Assembly: GCF_014084125.1 (NCBI RefSeq)
Contig: NZ_CP048405.1
Span: 186,001-250,000, forward strand
Reading direction: 5' to 3'
Source of the DNA: Streptacidiphilus sp. PB12-B1b
Lineage (GTDB): Bacteria; Actinomycetota; Actinomycetes; Streptomycetales; Streptomycetaceae
Length of the DNA stretch: 64,000 bases
The translations under genes and the position numbers were made by a program. Positions 33,443 through 41,208 of this stretch are shown here, piece by piece; within the stretch, counting starts at the first letter, position 1; each line of letters begins with the position of its first letter. The notes beneath the pieces are model-generated. The model saw nothing but the letters and a program-made list of their open reading frames with translations. It had not been told where the DNA came from and searched no databases.

Positions 33443-34251
33443 CGGTCACCTCGGCGCGGCGGCTCCAGACCGACGTACTTGTCGCCGCCGACCGCGTCGC
33501 CCTCCACGGTCCCGATGTGGAACACGGTGGACCGTGCGAAGCCCTGGGTGCGCGGCGCTGAGGCCGAGGCCGGCTCGGACACCGCACGGGGGTCGCGGTC
33601 GCGTCCCGGAGCGGGGCTCTCGCCCTGGGCGGCGCCGGCCCGCGCAGTGGTCCGGCCCAGGCCGGGCGGCGCCGGGAGGCCGGGGACGGTGATCCAGGCA
33701 CGCGTCCGGACACCGTGCTTGATCTCGATGTCGGCGGGAAGGTAGCCCGCCGGATCGATCGAGCGGTAGCCGTGCCTGATGACGTCGTGGAAGACCGTGT
33801 CGGACACAGCGAAGACCAGCGGAGAGCCGACGGCCGATCGCAGTGCCGTCCGCAGCGGCTCACAGTCCACCAGGCGGAAGGCCATGTTGACGGCGTCTCC
33901 GGACCACCCCCGTGGGTCCGGAGACGCCAGCCCTTGATGCATCGACAGCCGGAGCCGGAGCCCGTACCCGGAGTCGGTGCCCTGTGAGCGTTCCAGCAGG
34001 ACGTCGTGCAGGGCGCGCACGAACCGCCCTGCGAGTAAGCGCGGCGGGAGGTCGGGGCGGGCGACCAGCAGGGCGCCGTCCCCGCGGTCCTCCACGTCCA
34101 GGTCGCCTGCGGCGAGTCCGGCCTCGGCCTGGGACTCGTCGAGTACCCGGTACATCTCCTCCCGCAGCATCCCCTGCGGCGGGTCCAGGCGGGTACTGAA
34201 ACCCTCGACGTCCAGCACCATGATCCATCGGTGCAGCGCGTCGATTGCCAT
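33439..34251 (-). CDS. Class III nucleotide cyclase-like protein
   Basis: A 270-residue protein from ATG 34251 (GGGAGAG upstream). About 8-190 fit a cyclase homology domain: VLDVEGFS with metal Asp D14, VEDRGDGALL with D58, RLRLSMHQGLA and a late GDAVNMAFRL carrying the Asn/Arg pair of active class III cyclases. The tail is disordered and ends with a GDAVGGDKYVG motif like one at the start of the NTPase. It is the first gene of the six-gene operon. It may make cAMP, cCMP or cUMP, which the CRP-type and TM effector-like proteins 8-9 kb away could sense. Base specificity cannot be read by eye. Confidence 0.72.
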   Translation of the reverse strand: MAIDALHRWIMVLDVEGFSTRLDPPQGMLREEMYRVLDESQAEAGLAAGDLDVEDRGDGALLVARPDLPPRLLAGRFVRALHDVLLERSQGTDSGYGLRLRLSMHQGLASPDPRGWSGDAVNMAFRLVDCEPLRTALRSAVGSPLVFAVSDTVFHDVIRHGYRSIDPAGYLPADIEIKHGVRTRAWITVPGLPAPPGLGRTTARAGAAQGESPAPGRDRDPRAVSEPASASAPRTQGFARSTVFHIGTVEGDAVGGDKYVGLEPPRRGDR

Positions 34252-34716
34252 GCGAACTCTCCCCGTGGGTGGCTGAGTGTCTTCCTTGGCCTGTGTGGCC
34301 CTTGCCTATGGAAGTACAGCTGCGGCGGCATGTATACGCCATCTGGCGCACAGCGCACCGAGCCGACGAAACTTCCTGCGGCTCGGGGAGACGAGAGTAC
34401 CCCGCCCCGGCTGATGTGCTTGGCAGAAAACAGGATTGAACATGCGTCAGACGATCTGCGTGAGCGATCCCGGGATGCGACAGCCCCTGACCGCGCGCCG
34501 GTCGGGGCCATGCGTTTGATCGGAGCGGCGTGCCTCAGAGCTTCACCGGAGGCGATCGAACGTTCCCCCGGCTGCGGGGTCGAGGACGGTCAGCACGTTG
34601 CCGACGGCATCGTTCCGGTCCTGGGGGCCGTTCCCTCGGCGAGTGGTTCGGCTGATGTCAGTGGGCGAGTCTAGGCTCCGTTTGACGAGGAAGTCCGAGT
34701 GAGGAACGTGAGTGGC
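34252..34716. other. Intergenic, divergent promoter region
   Basis: This gap separates the six-gene signalling operon (-) from the DHFR-like gene (+). It is less GC-rich than its flanks, with a GTATAC-containing stretch near 34330-34336 that could form a -10 box for the operon. No gene is recognisable. Confidence 0.5.
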
Positions 34717-35361
34717 ATGTCGCGTGTTCGAGTGCACAACTTCAGCGTGTCACTGGACGGGTTCTCCGCCGGGGAAGGACAGAGCCTGGAAGCCCCGTTC
34801 GGGCATGCCGGGACTCGGCTGGTCGACTGGTTTCTTCAGACCCGCGCTTTCAAGGAGACGCACGGCCAGGCCGGCGGCGGCAGCGGTGTCGACGACGCCC
34901 TTGCCTGGACCTGGGGGGCCGGGATCGGGGCGGAGATCATGGGCCGCAACAAGTTCGGCCCTCAGCGCGGCCCGTGGACCGACGAGGAGTGGAAGGGCTG
35001 GTGGGGGGACAACCCGCCGTTCCACACCCCGGTGTTCGTGCTGACGCACTACCCGCGCCCGTCACTGGAGATGGAGGGCGGCACGGTCTTCCACTTCGTC
35101 GACGCCTCGCCGCAGGAGGTGCTGCGGCAGGCCCGCGAGGCGGCGGACGGCCTCGATGTGCGGATCGGTGGAGGCCCGGCCACGGTCAGGCAGTTCCTCG
35201 CGGAGGACCTGGTCGACCACCTCCACGTCGCCGTCGTACCGATCGTCCTGGGCCGCGGTGAGCGACTGTGGGACGGGCTGGAGGGACTGGAGCAGCGGTT
35301 CCGGGTGGAGTCGGTGACAACACCCAGCGGCACCACCCACATGACCTTCACCCGCCCGTAG
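34717..35361 (+). CDS. Dihydrofolate reductase/RibD C-terminal family protein
   Basis: A 214-residue protein. I choose ATG 34717 (MSRVRVHNFSVSLDG), the usual start for the family; GTG 34699 with a good upstream GAGGAAG would add six residues. Motifs of the RibD C-terminal/DHFR-like fold are seen: FSVSLDGFSAG near the N-terminus, IMGRNKFG, and DVRIGGGPATVRQFLAEDLVDHLHVAVVPIVLG. These are NADPH-binding reductase-like proteins of mostly unknown substrate. It is monocistronic and has no obvious link to the defence genes. Confidence 0.87.
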   Translation: MSRVRVHNFSVSLDGFSAGEGQSLEAPFGHAGTRLVDWFLQTRAFKETHGQAGGGSGVDDALAWTWGAGIGAEIMGRNKFGPQRGPWTDEEWKGWWGDNPPFHTPVFVLTHYPRPSLEMEGGTVFHFVDASPQEVLRQAREAADGLDVRIGGGPATVRQFLAEDLVDHLHVAVVPIVLGRGERLWDGLEGLEQRFRVESVTTPSGTTHMTFTRP

Positions 35362-35599
35362 CTCCGCCGACCCGCCGTAGCAGGGCCCCACCCGGCCGAC
35401 CGAGCTGAAAACTGAGACGCAAATGCCCCCTCGGCGTTTGCACTGGCTGGACCGGCCCAAGTGGTGCGTGAAGCTGACAGGCACGGCATGCAGGAACGTG
35501 CAGGGTTGCATGCAGCCGGAATGAACGAAGACCGGCCGGGGCGAGCCTCGACCTCGCTCGGGTGTAGCGCAGTGCATTACGGCGCAATACGCTGGCTCC

Positions 35600-35878
35600 A
35601 TGAAGACCATCACCCAGCGGGAGCTCGCCGCGCGCTCCAAAGCTGTGCTCGATGATGTAGAGGCGGGTGAGACTTACCACATCACCCGCAATGGCAACGA
35701 AATAGCCGAGGTGCGCCCGCTCAGCAGCAGACGCCGCTTCGTCCCGGTGGAGGAGCTGCAGCGGAAGTGGCGCCACGCGCCGCAGGTCGATGCCGCTCGG
35801 ATGCGGGCGGAGGCAGACGCGTTCTTCGGCCCTGAGGACCGTATCGATGACGACGGCAATCCATGGGATCGCACGTGA
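35600..35878 (+). CDS. Phd/YefM-type antitoxin
   Basis: A 92-residue protein from ATG 35600. It begins MKTITQRELAARSKAVLDDVEAGETYHITRNGNEIAEVRPL, the DNA-binding half of prevent-host-death antitoxins. The acidic, flexible C-terminus should wrap the toxin. The stop codon overlaps the toxin start (GTGA). The upstream 100 bp contain short repeated GCATGC/GTGCAGG elements that could be the autoregulatory operator. Confidence 0.9.
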   Translation: MKTITQRELAARSKAVLDDVEAGETYHITRNGNEIAEVRPLSSRRRFVPVEELQRKWRHAPQVDAARMRAEADAFFGPEDRIDDDGNPWDRT

Positions 35879-36279
35879 CCGACAGGCTGGCGCGCGGAAT
35901 GCTGGACACGCGTGTCGTCATTGATCTGCCGCTGATCGATTCCAGCCTCCTGCCTGTGGAGACCGCTGTCTCCGCGATCGTCCTGGCGGAACTGGCCCAA
36001 GGCGTGGCGATGACGAAGGACCCGGCGGAGATGATGGCGCGAGCACAACGCCTGGCCGACGTGGAGGCAGAGTTCGCGGCAATCCCCTTTGACCGGGAGG
36101 CCGCCCGCAGGTTCGGAACTCTCGTCGCGCTCACCGTAAAGGCGAATCGCAACCCCCGCCCTCGTCGTATGGACCTGATGATCGCTGCTACGGCTGCCGC
36201 CCATGGACTCCCGCTCTTCACGCGGAACGGCGATGACTTCAAGGGGCTCGAGCAGGGCGTCGAGATCATCCCTGTATGA
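35875..36279 (+). CDS. PIN domain toxin (VapC-like ribonuclease)
   Basis: A 134-residue toxin. I choose GTG 35875 because it overlaps the antitoxin stop as GTGA; ATG 35863 would add four residues. PIN acidic residues are present: LDTRVVIDL at the N-terminus, ELAQG, RRMDLMIAATA and a final NGDDF. PIN toxins are Mg2+-dependent RNases, often cutting tRNA or rRNA. Paired with the Phd-type antitoxin it forms a complete type II module. Confidence 0.9.
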   Translation: MTDRLARGMLDTRVVIDLPLIDSSLLPVETAVSAIVLAELAQGVAMTKDPAEMMARAQRLADVEAEFAAIPFDREAARRFGTLVALTVKANRNPRPRRMDLMIAATAAAHGLPLFTRNGDDFKGLEQGVEIIPV

Positions 36280-36387
36280 GCGTCCCCGCCTGCCCGAGGG
36301 TCACAATGGCGAGTATTCCGGCTCTGCTGCGGCGGGGTGCCAAGTCGTCGGCGATCGGGCTGTGCTGAACGAGATGAATGCAAGGCA

Positions 36388-37014
36388 CTAGCGGGCCGAG
36401 CCGACGAAGGTGACTATCGCTAGTACCAGAAAAGCCGTGATTCCGTAGCGGAACACCGAGATGGCCGCCCGTAGGTGGCGATGGCGCTGGGAGTGCTGGA
36501 GTATGTCGGTCCACAGCTCTGCCGCCGCGTGCTTCAGTACCTCGTCATAGCTCAGCGCCGAGACCTTGCTGACGAAGTTGCTGCTGCCGTCGACGGCCTT
36601 CAGGGTGTCGCCCCAGTTGAAAAGGAAGCGCGATGGGATCTCGCCCGGATGAACCATTCGAGTGGTCTTGCGGGCGGCAATGGCATCCACGCAGCTCCAG
36701 AGGCTGCGCAGGATCAGCCCGATGGTGATCGCCGCAGTGGCTGCGAAAAATATCGTCCAGATTGGATGTCGATCGGGCGGCGCGGTCTGTAAGTGATAGT
36801 CGACCAGGAAGGCGGAGCCGGCCATCAGCACGGAATTCGCGCTGAGCAAGACGGAAGCGCGGGTGGCCGTCGAGGCGCGGAGCCGGTCGTACCGGTCGAT
36901 GTGCCACCGGGTGAGTTCGATCAGTTCCTCGGCCGGGACCCGTCCGCCCCGTCGAGGTCTGGGGGCCGAGGCCTGACCGCCGGGCGTGGGGTGACCTCCC
37001 GCTGCACTCGTCAC
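36388..37014 (-). CDS. Second Pycsar-effector-like three-TM protein
   Basis: A 208-residue membrane protein. GTG 37014 is chosen because an ideal AGGAGG lies 4 nt upstream. A Pro/Arg-rich start is followed by LIELTRWHIDRYDRLRASTATRASVLL, TM1 (about 60-80), TM2 (about 87-110), a cytoplasmic segment (SRFLFNWGDTLKAV...FVSKVSALSYDEVLKHAAAEL) and TM3 (about 182-204). The topology and the 'yD-x-LR-x-STATRAS' entry match Pycsar/SLATT-type membrane effectors. It is divergent from a TIR gene with only 121 bp between the starts. No cyclase is adjacent; the nearest is at 33.4 kb. Confidence 0.62.
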   Translation of the reverse strand: MTSAAGGHPTPGGQASAPRPRRGGRVPAEELIELTRWHIDRYDRLRASTATRASVLLSANSVLMAGSAFLVDYHLQTAPPDRHPIWTIFFAATAAITIGLILRSLWSCVDAIAARKTTRMVHPGEIPSRFLFNWGDTLKAVDGSSNFVSKVSALSYDEVLKHAAAELWTDILQHSQRHRHLRAAISVFRYGITAFLVLAIVTFVGSAR

Positions 37015-37066
37015 GGTGCCTCCTGCCCGGTCATCGCCGACTGGTCGAGCTAGCCTAGGCCCATTG

Positions 37067-37078
37067 ACGTGATCACGT
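37067..37078. promoter_or_regulatory. 12-bp perfect palindrome between divergent effector genes
   Basis: ACGTGATCACGT lies midway between the divergent starts of the TM effector-like gene and the TIR gene, a natural position for a shared operator. Its 10-bp core (CGTGATCACG) recurs at 46973-46982, just after another gene. The GTGA...TCAC half-sites recall CRP-type operators, but the spacing is too short for a classical one. Confidence 0.5.
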
Positions 37079-37135
37079 AGCGGCTTCGCAGAAACCGGTG
37101 TCGGCCCTGTGCCGAAAACGCGATAAGAGGGGCAA

Positions 37136-37632
37136 ATGCCGCATATCTTTATCAACTACCGCCGGGAGACCGATGCCTACGCCGCCGCACTGCTGGACGA
37201 GCTGCTTTCCCGGCGCCTCGGTCCGGATCATGTATTCCGAGCTGGCCGGTCCATCGCTCCAGGTGCCGACTACACCTTGGAGATTGCTCGCGCCATCGCC
37301 TCCTGCGATGCGATGCTGGTGGTGGTCGGACCGGCTTGGCACGAACACTTTGCGGCCCGGTATCCGGACCAGGAGGACTGGGTTCTCTATGAGATCGAGA
37401 AAGCCTTGGAAGAGCAGAAGGTCATCGTTCCGGTGCTGCTTTCCGGGACCCCCGGATAAGGCCGGGAGATCTTCCGGCTGTGGTGCTTCCACTGGCCTCC
37501 TTCCAGTACCTCCGATTCGACTACCGCAATACAGTGAGGGATGCCGCCTACATGTGCGAACAGTTGGAGCGGCGGTTCCCGGTGCGAACCCGGCGCTCGC
37601 GACTGGTCGGCGCCCTTACTCGCCGCCGCTAG
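37136..37632 (+). pseudogene. TIR domain protein, frameshifted near its C-terminus
   Basis: ATG 37136 (AGAGGGG upstream) opens a TIR domain: HIFINYRRETDAYAAALLDEL, VFRAGRSIAPGADYT, CDAMLVVVGPAW, and WVLYEIEKALEEQK with the probable catalytic Glu. The frame stops at 37459 after 107 residues, yet another frame continues directly as DLPAVVLPLASFQYLRFDYR and CEQLERRFPV to 37632, the expected TIR C-terminal helix. One indel near 37450-37465 explains this. The core with the NADase Glu is intact, so some activity may remain, but the fold is likely compromised. TIR proteins act as NAD-depleting effectors in many defence systems. Confidence 0.78.
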
Positions 37633-38439
37633 GCAGGGGGTCACCATCAGCCCTGAAGCCTTCCTCACACACGGCCTCTGGTTCGGTGCTGGCACCGGGT
37701 GCTTTTGGTGAGGAACGATGGGGGCCGCCGAAGAGCACTGTCGGGCGCTGCCCGGTGAAGCCCCCGCGTATCAGTTCCCGGCACAGGTCATTGGCCCACA
37801 CCACGGTGTAGGAGTTGGCCACATCCGCGAACATAGCGACGGGCACCGACAGTGCGGCCTTGCAGCCCAGCCCCGCTGGCGGATACGAGTCGACAGGCCG
37901 TAGCGACGGCAATGGAGGTCACTCGGTGGGAGGGTGGCCCAGTGCGCGGGCGAGCAGGTCGTTGTGGGCCCTGGTGATGTTAAGTGATCGGAGGATCATG
38001 GAGGTTGATGCCTCGGAATTGGAGCGTCGCGGGCCGGTGCCGCTGAGCGGCGAGGCACCGGCGTCTGCACACTCCGAAGTTGGCCTTCGGCCTTCCAAGA
38101 GGCGCTCCGCTACATCCAGTGCGGTGCTCCTGGGGAGACACCGACAGCGCTGAGCGCCGCGCCGACCCGTACTTCAGCGCCTGACGGCAATTTGTCAGCG
38201 CGCAGGGCAGCCAGTAGGAGCAGGAGGCGGGATCGCGGACCCGCGAACCTTCCGAGTCGGGCGTGCACAGGCCCAGGAGGGGATTGGCCCAGAAGCCACG
38301 GCAATCAAGCAGCGCTTCTCCTGAGACCAGAGGCCCGTACTCGTAGCCCTTGATCAGCATTGCGCCAGACTGCCAGTTACCGACGGCGCTCGCCACGATT
38401 AATTCTCTCCTGCCGAGCCGGTGAGCTGCGGGTCGGACC
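37633..38439. other. Gene-poor stretch with possible gene remnants
   Basis: No intact gene is recognisable in about 800 bp. On the minus strand, a peptide ending NITRAHNDLLARALGHPPTE before a stop at about 37920, and a 98-residue frame (37616-37912) with SYTVVWANDLCRELIRGGF, look protein-like but match nothing I can name. They may be ends of decayed genes left by recombination. Confidence 0.4.
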
Positions 38440-39108
38440 TTAGCCGGGATATCCGATCTGGGCGAAGTCCTCGGCCAGGTCGGCGAGGTCCACATCAGGG
38501 TTGAGCGCCGAGACGATCTCTTGGGTCAGGGGCTTGAGCTCATAGACGTGTCGGATCGCTGTGATGTCCGGCACTACCTCGTAGTACTCCTCGGCGAACA
38601 TACGGTAGCCCTCGGCAGTGCCGTCAATGAGTACCTCGAACATCCACTCTGTCCCGTCGATGTCCTTGTGCTCTTCGATGGGGAACTTCAAGCGGCCGGC
38701 GCTCCACGCAGCGTCGGAGGGCTGCCGCCAGAAGCACGCGGTCGCGCGAGGTATTCCGTCTGCTTCGCAGAAGGCCGGTTCTTCGACGAGGGAGCGGAAC
38801 ACCGCTGGCACTGCTTCGAAGAGCCCCGGCCAGGGCTCGCGCGGTTCGGAGCGCCAGGGCGTCATCGGCGACTCGTGGTCGAACGCGCGCGCGTACGCTC
38901 CGGCCGATGAGAAAGCGATCGAGTAGTCATTCCCGGATCCGTCCCGCATCGAGGCGAGCGATTCGCGCGGTGACCACCGGCTGTCGAAGGAGAAGAAGCG
39001 GTAACTCCCATCAGGGCACAGGATCGCGTCCAACATCGCCATGGCCTGCGAGCGTGAGCGGACGGCTTCGATGCCGGGCAGCTTGCTGATCACTTCATAG
39101 ACGGGCAT
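38440..39108 (-). CDS. Hypothetical protein, unrecognised
   Basis: A 222-residue acidic soluble protein. ATG 39108 (MPVYEV) is preferred over an in-frame TTG four codons upstream. Recognisable pieces are FFSFDSRWSPRESLASMRDGSGNDYSI and an aromatic/acidic C-terminal half (EWMFEVLIDGTAEGYRMFAEEYYEVVPD). There is no signal peptide, TM or catalytic motif. Its size and composition fit the small immunity-type or SUKH-like proteins of streptomycete accessory regions, but this is only an impression. Confidence 0.55.
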   Translation of the reverse strand: MPVYEVISKLPGIEAVRSRSQAMAMLDAILCPDGSYRFFSFDSRWSPRESLASMRDGSGNDYSIAFSSAGAYARAFDHESPMTPWRSEPREPWPGLFEAVPAVFRSLVEEPAFCEADGIPRATACFWRQPSDAAWSAGRLKFPIEEHKDIDGTEWMFEVLIDGTAEGYRMFAEEYYEVVPDITAIRHVYELKPLTQEIVSALNPDVDLADLAEDFAQIGYPG

Positions 39109-39306
39109 GGGTTCATTCAAGCGGCAGGCACTGACACCTTTCCTTCCGCCCCCGGTCGAACGGCGACCTGAACGGTCCTGTCGGTCTGACGCCGAGCGCC
39201 GCGCCTGCTGCGGTGGTTGCAGAAGGCGTTGCCCCGCCGCCCTTCAACTGTGCGCCGACCTCGGCTTCCACATCGCAACTGAGACCAAAGCTGAGACCAG
39301 AAAGGC

Positions 39307-39392
39307 AGAGGCCACACGCCGCTGAAGCGGTGCGGGCCCTCTGACCTGCGGAGGAAGCGAGATCCGAACTTGTGAGGGGCTGCCCCAACACG
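39307..39392 (-). repeat. Direct repeat copy 1: degenerate tRNA-Ser 3' end plus terminator
   Basis: 39328-39392 is closely similar, in the same orientation, to 45835-45900. Both contain CGGTGCGGGCCCTCTGACC followed by GCGGAGGA and a degenerate tRNA T-arm/variable region. This copy is more decayed (GATCCGAACTTG for GATTCGAACTCG). Its hairpin (39307-39322 with 39327-39342) matches at 12 of 16 positions. It looks like an old attachment-site remnant. Confidence 0.7.
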
Positions 39393-39585
39393 TATCCGCA
39401 CGGCCCGCAACGGACAGCGGCAGCGGTACTCGCCGCGTCACTCCGGGTGCTGCGGCGTGCGTTGAGGAAGGGTGACGGGTGGTCAAAGGGGACTGACAGA
39501 TCCTTGTCGCAGTGCTTATGATGCCGGGGATGCAGAAGAACTCCTCGTACGGATCGGGGGAATCGTTCGCGCAAGGTGAGTGCTG

Positions 39586-41079
39586 ATGGCACATCACTTC
39601 GCTCACACGATTCCGCCCCACCTGTTGATGTGGCAGCGCGTGCGTGAGTACGCCGTACCGCCGTCCATGATCGAGACCGCGACCGCACGCCGTGCGGCCG
39701 GAGACTGGGCAGGGGCTTGCGCCGCTGCCCGGGTCGACGCCGATCTCGATCTGCGCGCCGTGCGCGACCGCCACGGCACCGAGCTCGTCACCCGCCTTCG
39801 TGCGGATCTGCGGCGGTTGGCCCCGGATCTGCTCCGTTGGCACATGCCCCGGATCGTTCCCGACGGACGGCTCCGGCCCGGGCTGACCATCTCCCTGAGC
39901 CGTTACCGGAGTGGCCGCGACACGCCGTTGCAGCTGGTGGTGCGGACACCGCCGGCCTGGGCGGACGCCGGACAGCGAATGTCCCTGGCCCTGTGGGAGA
40001 AGTCCGGGACCGGTACCCCGAGGCACCATCCACACCCGCATCCCGACCGGCGATTCCGGCTCGACCTGCACCGCCATCTCTGGGACTCCAGGCGGTGCGG
40101 CGAACTGGCGTGGCGGTGCGGTGCGGGCTTGGTGCCGCCCGACCGACCGTACGCGCCCACCCGGCCGGACGTGCCAGACCTGCCCGATCGGTCCGACGTC
40201 CACGACTGCTCGTGGGCATCGGAACGGTGGGCCGCCGAGGCCGAGCTGCTGCTGAGGGCCGAGGGGCGCCCTGATGGATCCTTCACTGTGCGGCTCGGTG
40301 CGCGGAGCCGCGCCGTGCTCGAACTCGTTGCCCCCGACGACAGCCATGCCCCGACGTTCCGGCCGCTGCGGGAGGCGCTGCCGCCGCAGGAGGCCGCGGC
40401 GCTTCCGGTACTGCCGGAGGCGGCGGCCCGGGCCCTTCCGGATCTGGAGTTGCTGCGGGCCGGTCTGATCGCGTCCGATCGGCTGCATCCGCTCGTCGCC
40501 ACAGCTCTGGCGATGGCTGCCTCGGCGGCGGCCGGCTCGGGACCGGCGACCGGCCGCGACTTCCGGTTTGGCGACCCACACCGGGTGGAGTGCCGGGGCG
40601 AGATCCACCGGATCGCACTGCGGGACGGAGTACTGGCGGCGATCCATCACGACCCGGCACAGCTGCGCCGGGAGGAGTTGCTGGTGGCCCTCGGCGGGCC
40701 CGCGCTGCCCTGCCTGCGGGCGATCGACGCGGTGCACCGCGATCCGGAGGCACTGCCCGCGGTCCGGGAGCGGATCAGTCACGGTGACATCGCCGGGGCG
40801 CTGAACGTGGTCGAGGGACTGCTCGGTCCCGGTGCGGTCCTGCGCGACGGGCCGCTCCGGGACGAGCTGGAGTCGGCTGCGGCCCGTCGCATCGACCACG
40901 GACTCTTCCGCTCGGGGCTGGTCGCCGTACACCCCGCTGCCGGTGCGGTCGGGGGCGGGAACTCCTCCGGCTCGGGGCGGGCGGAGCCGGGCCGCGGGCC
41001 CCGGCTCGACCGCCGTACGCCTGCCGCAATGCGCCTCAAGCGGAGCAGTCGGGCCCGGCCCCGCACCGGACTGGCCTGA
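39586..41079 (+). CDS. Conserved hypothetical partner of the MoxR/VWA trio
   Basis: A 497-residue protein from ATG 39586 (AAGG upstream; GTG 39580 would add two residues). It begins with a helical segment (YAVPPSMIETATARRAAGDWAGACAAARVD) and continues with beta-rich and Arg/Asp-rich parts. No catalytic motif is recognisable, and the C-terminal ~70 residues are a basic, disordered tail. It is the first gene of a three-gene unit with a MoxR AAA+ ATPase and a VWA/metallopeptidase. I recall similar trios in streptomycetes, so it may be the substrate or adaptor. Function unknown. Confidence 0.65.
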   Translation: MAHHFAHTIPPHLLMWQRVREYAVPPSMIETATARRAAGDWAGACAAARVDADLDLRAVRDRHGTELVTRLRADLRRLAPDLLRWHMPRIVPDGRLRPGLTISLSRYRSGRDTPLQLVVRTPPAWADAGQRMSLALWEKSGTGTPRHHPHPHPDRRFRLDLHRHLWDSRRCGELAWRCGAGLVPPDRPYAPTRPDVPDLPDRSDVHDCSWASERWAAEAELLLRAEGRPDGSFTVRLGARSRAVLELVAPDDSHAPTFRPLREALPPQEAAALPVLPEAAARALPDLELLRAGLIASDRLHPLVATALAMAASAAAGSGPATGRDFRFGDPHRVECRGEIHRIALRDGVLAAIHHDPAQLRREELLVALGGPALPCLRAIDAVHRDPEALPAVRERISHGDIAGALNVVEGLLGPGAVLRDGPLRDELESAAARRIDHGLFRSGLVAVHPAAGAVGGGNSSGSGRAEPGRGPRLDRRTPAAMRLKRSSRARPRTGLA

Positions 41080-41208
41080 CTGCCGGACGATCGCCTGACT
41101 GGCTGCCCCACCTACGTCCCGCGCTCGTACTGCGCGTTCTTTGCCGCACGACCCCACCCCTTCCGGGACGGGCCATCCCGTTCCCCTATCCCACCCCAGG
41201 TGATGCCC

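Noticed and set aside
24731-37014. Calling the locus a canonical Pycsar system
   Set aside because: The cyclase is not adjacent to either membrane protein, it is embedded in another operon, and its base specificity is unknown; only a possible functional link is proposed.
37616-37912. 98-residue minus-strand frame with protein-like pieces
   Set aside because: No start signal, no recognised motif and no neighbour coupling; kept only as part of a gene-poor region with possible remnants.
37980-38495. 171-residue minus-strand frame
   Set aside because: Part of it reads like protein (MLIKGYEYGPLVSGEALLD) but the rest is Arg/Ser/Cys-rich noise and its start lies inside the 38440 gene on the same strand; too weak to call.
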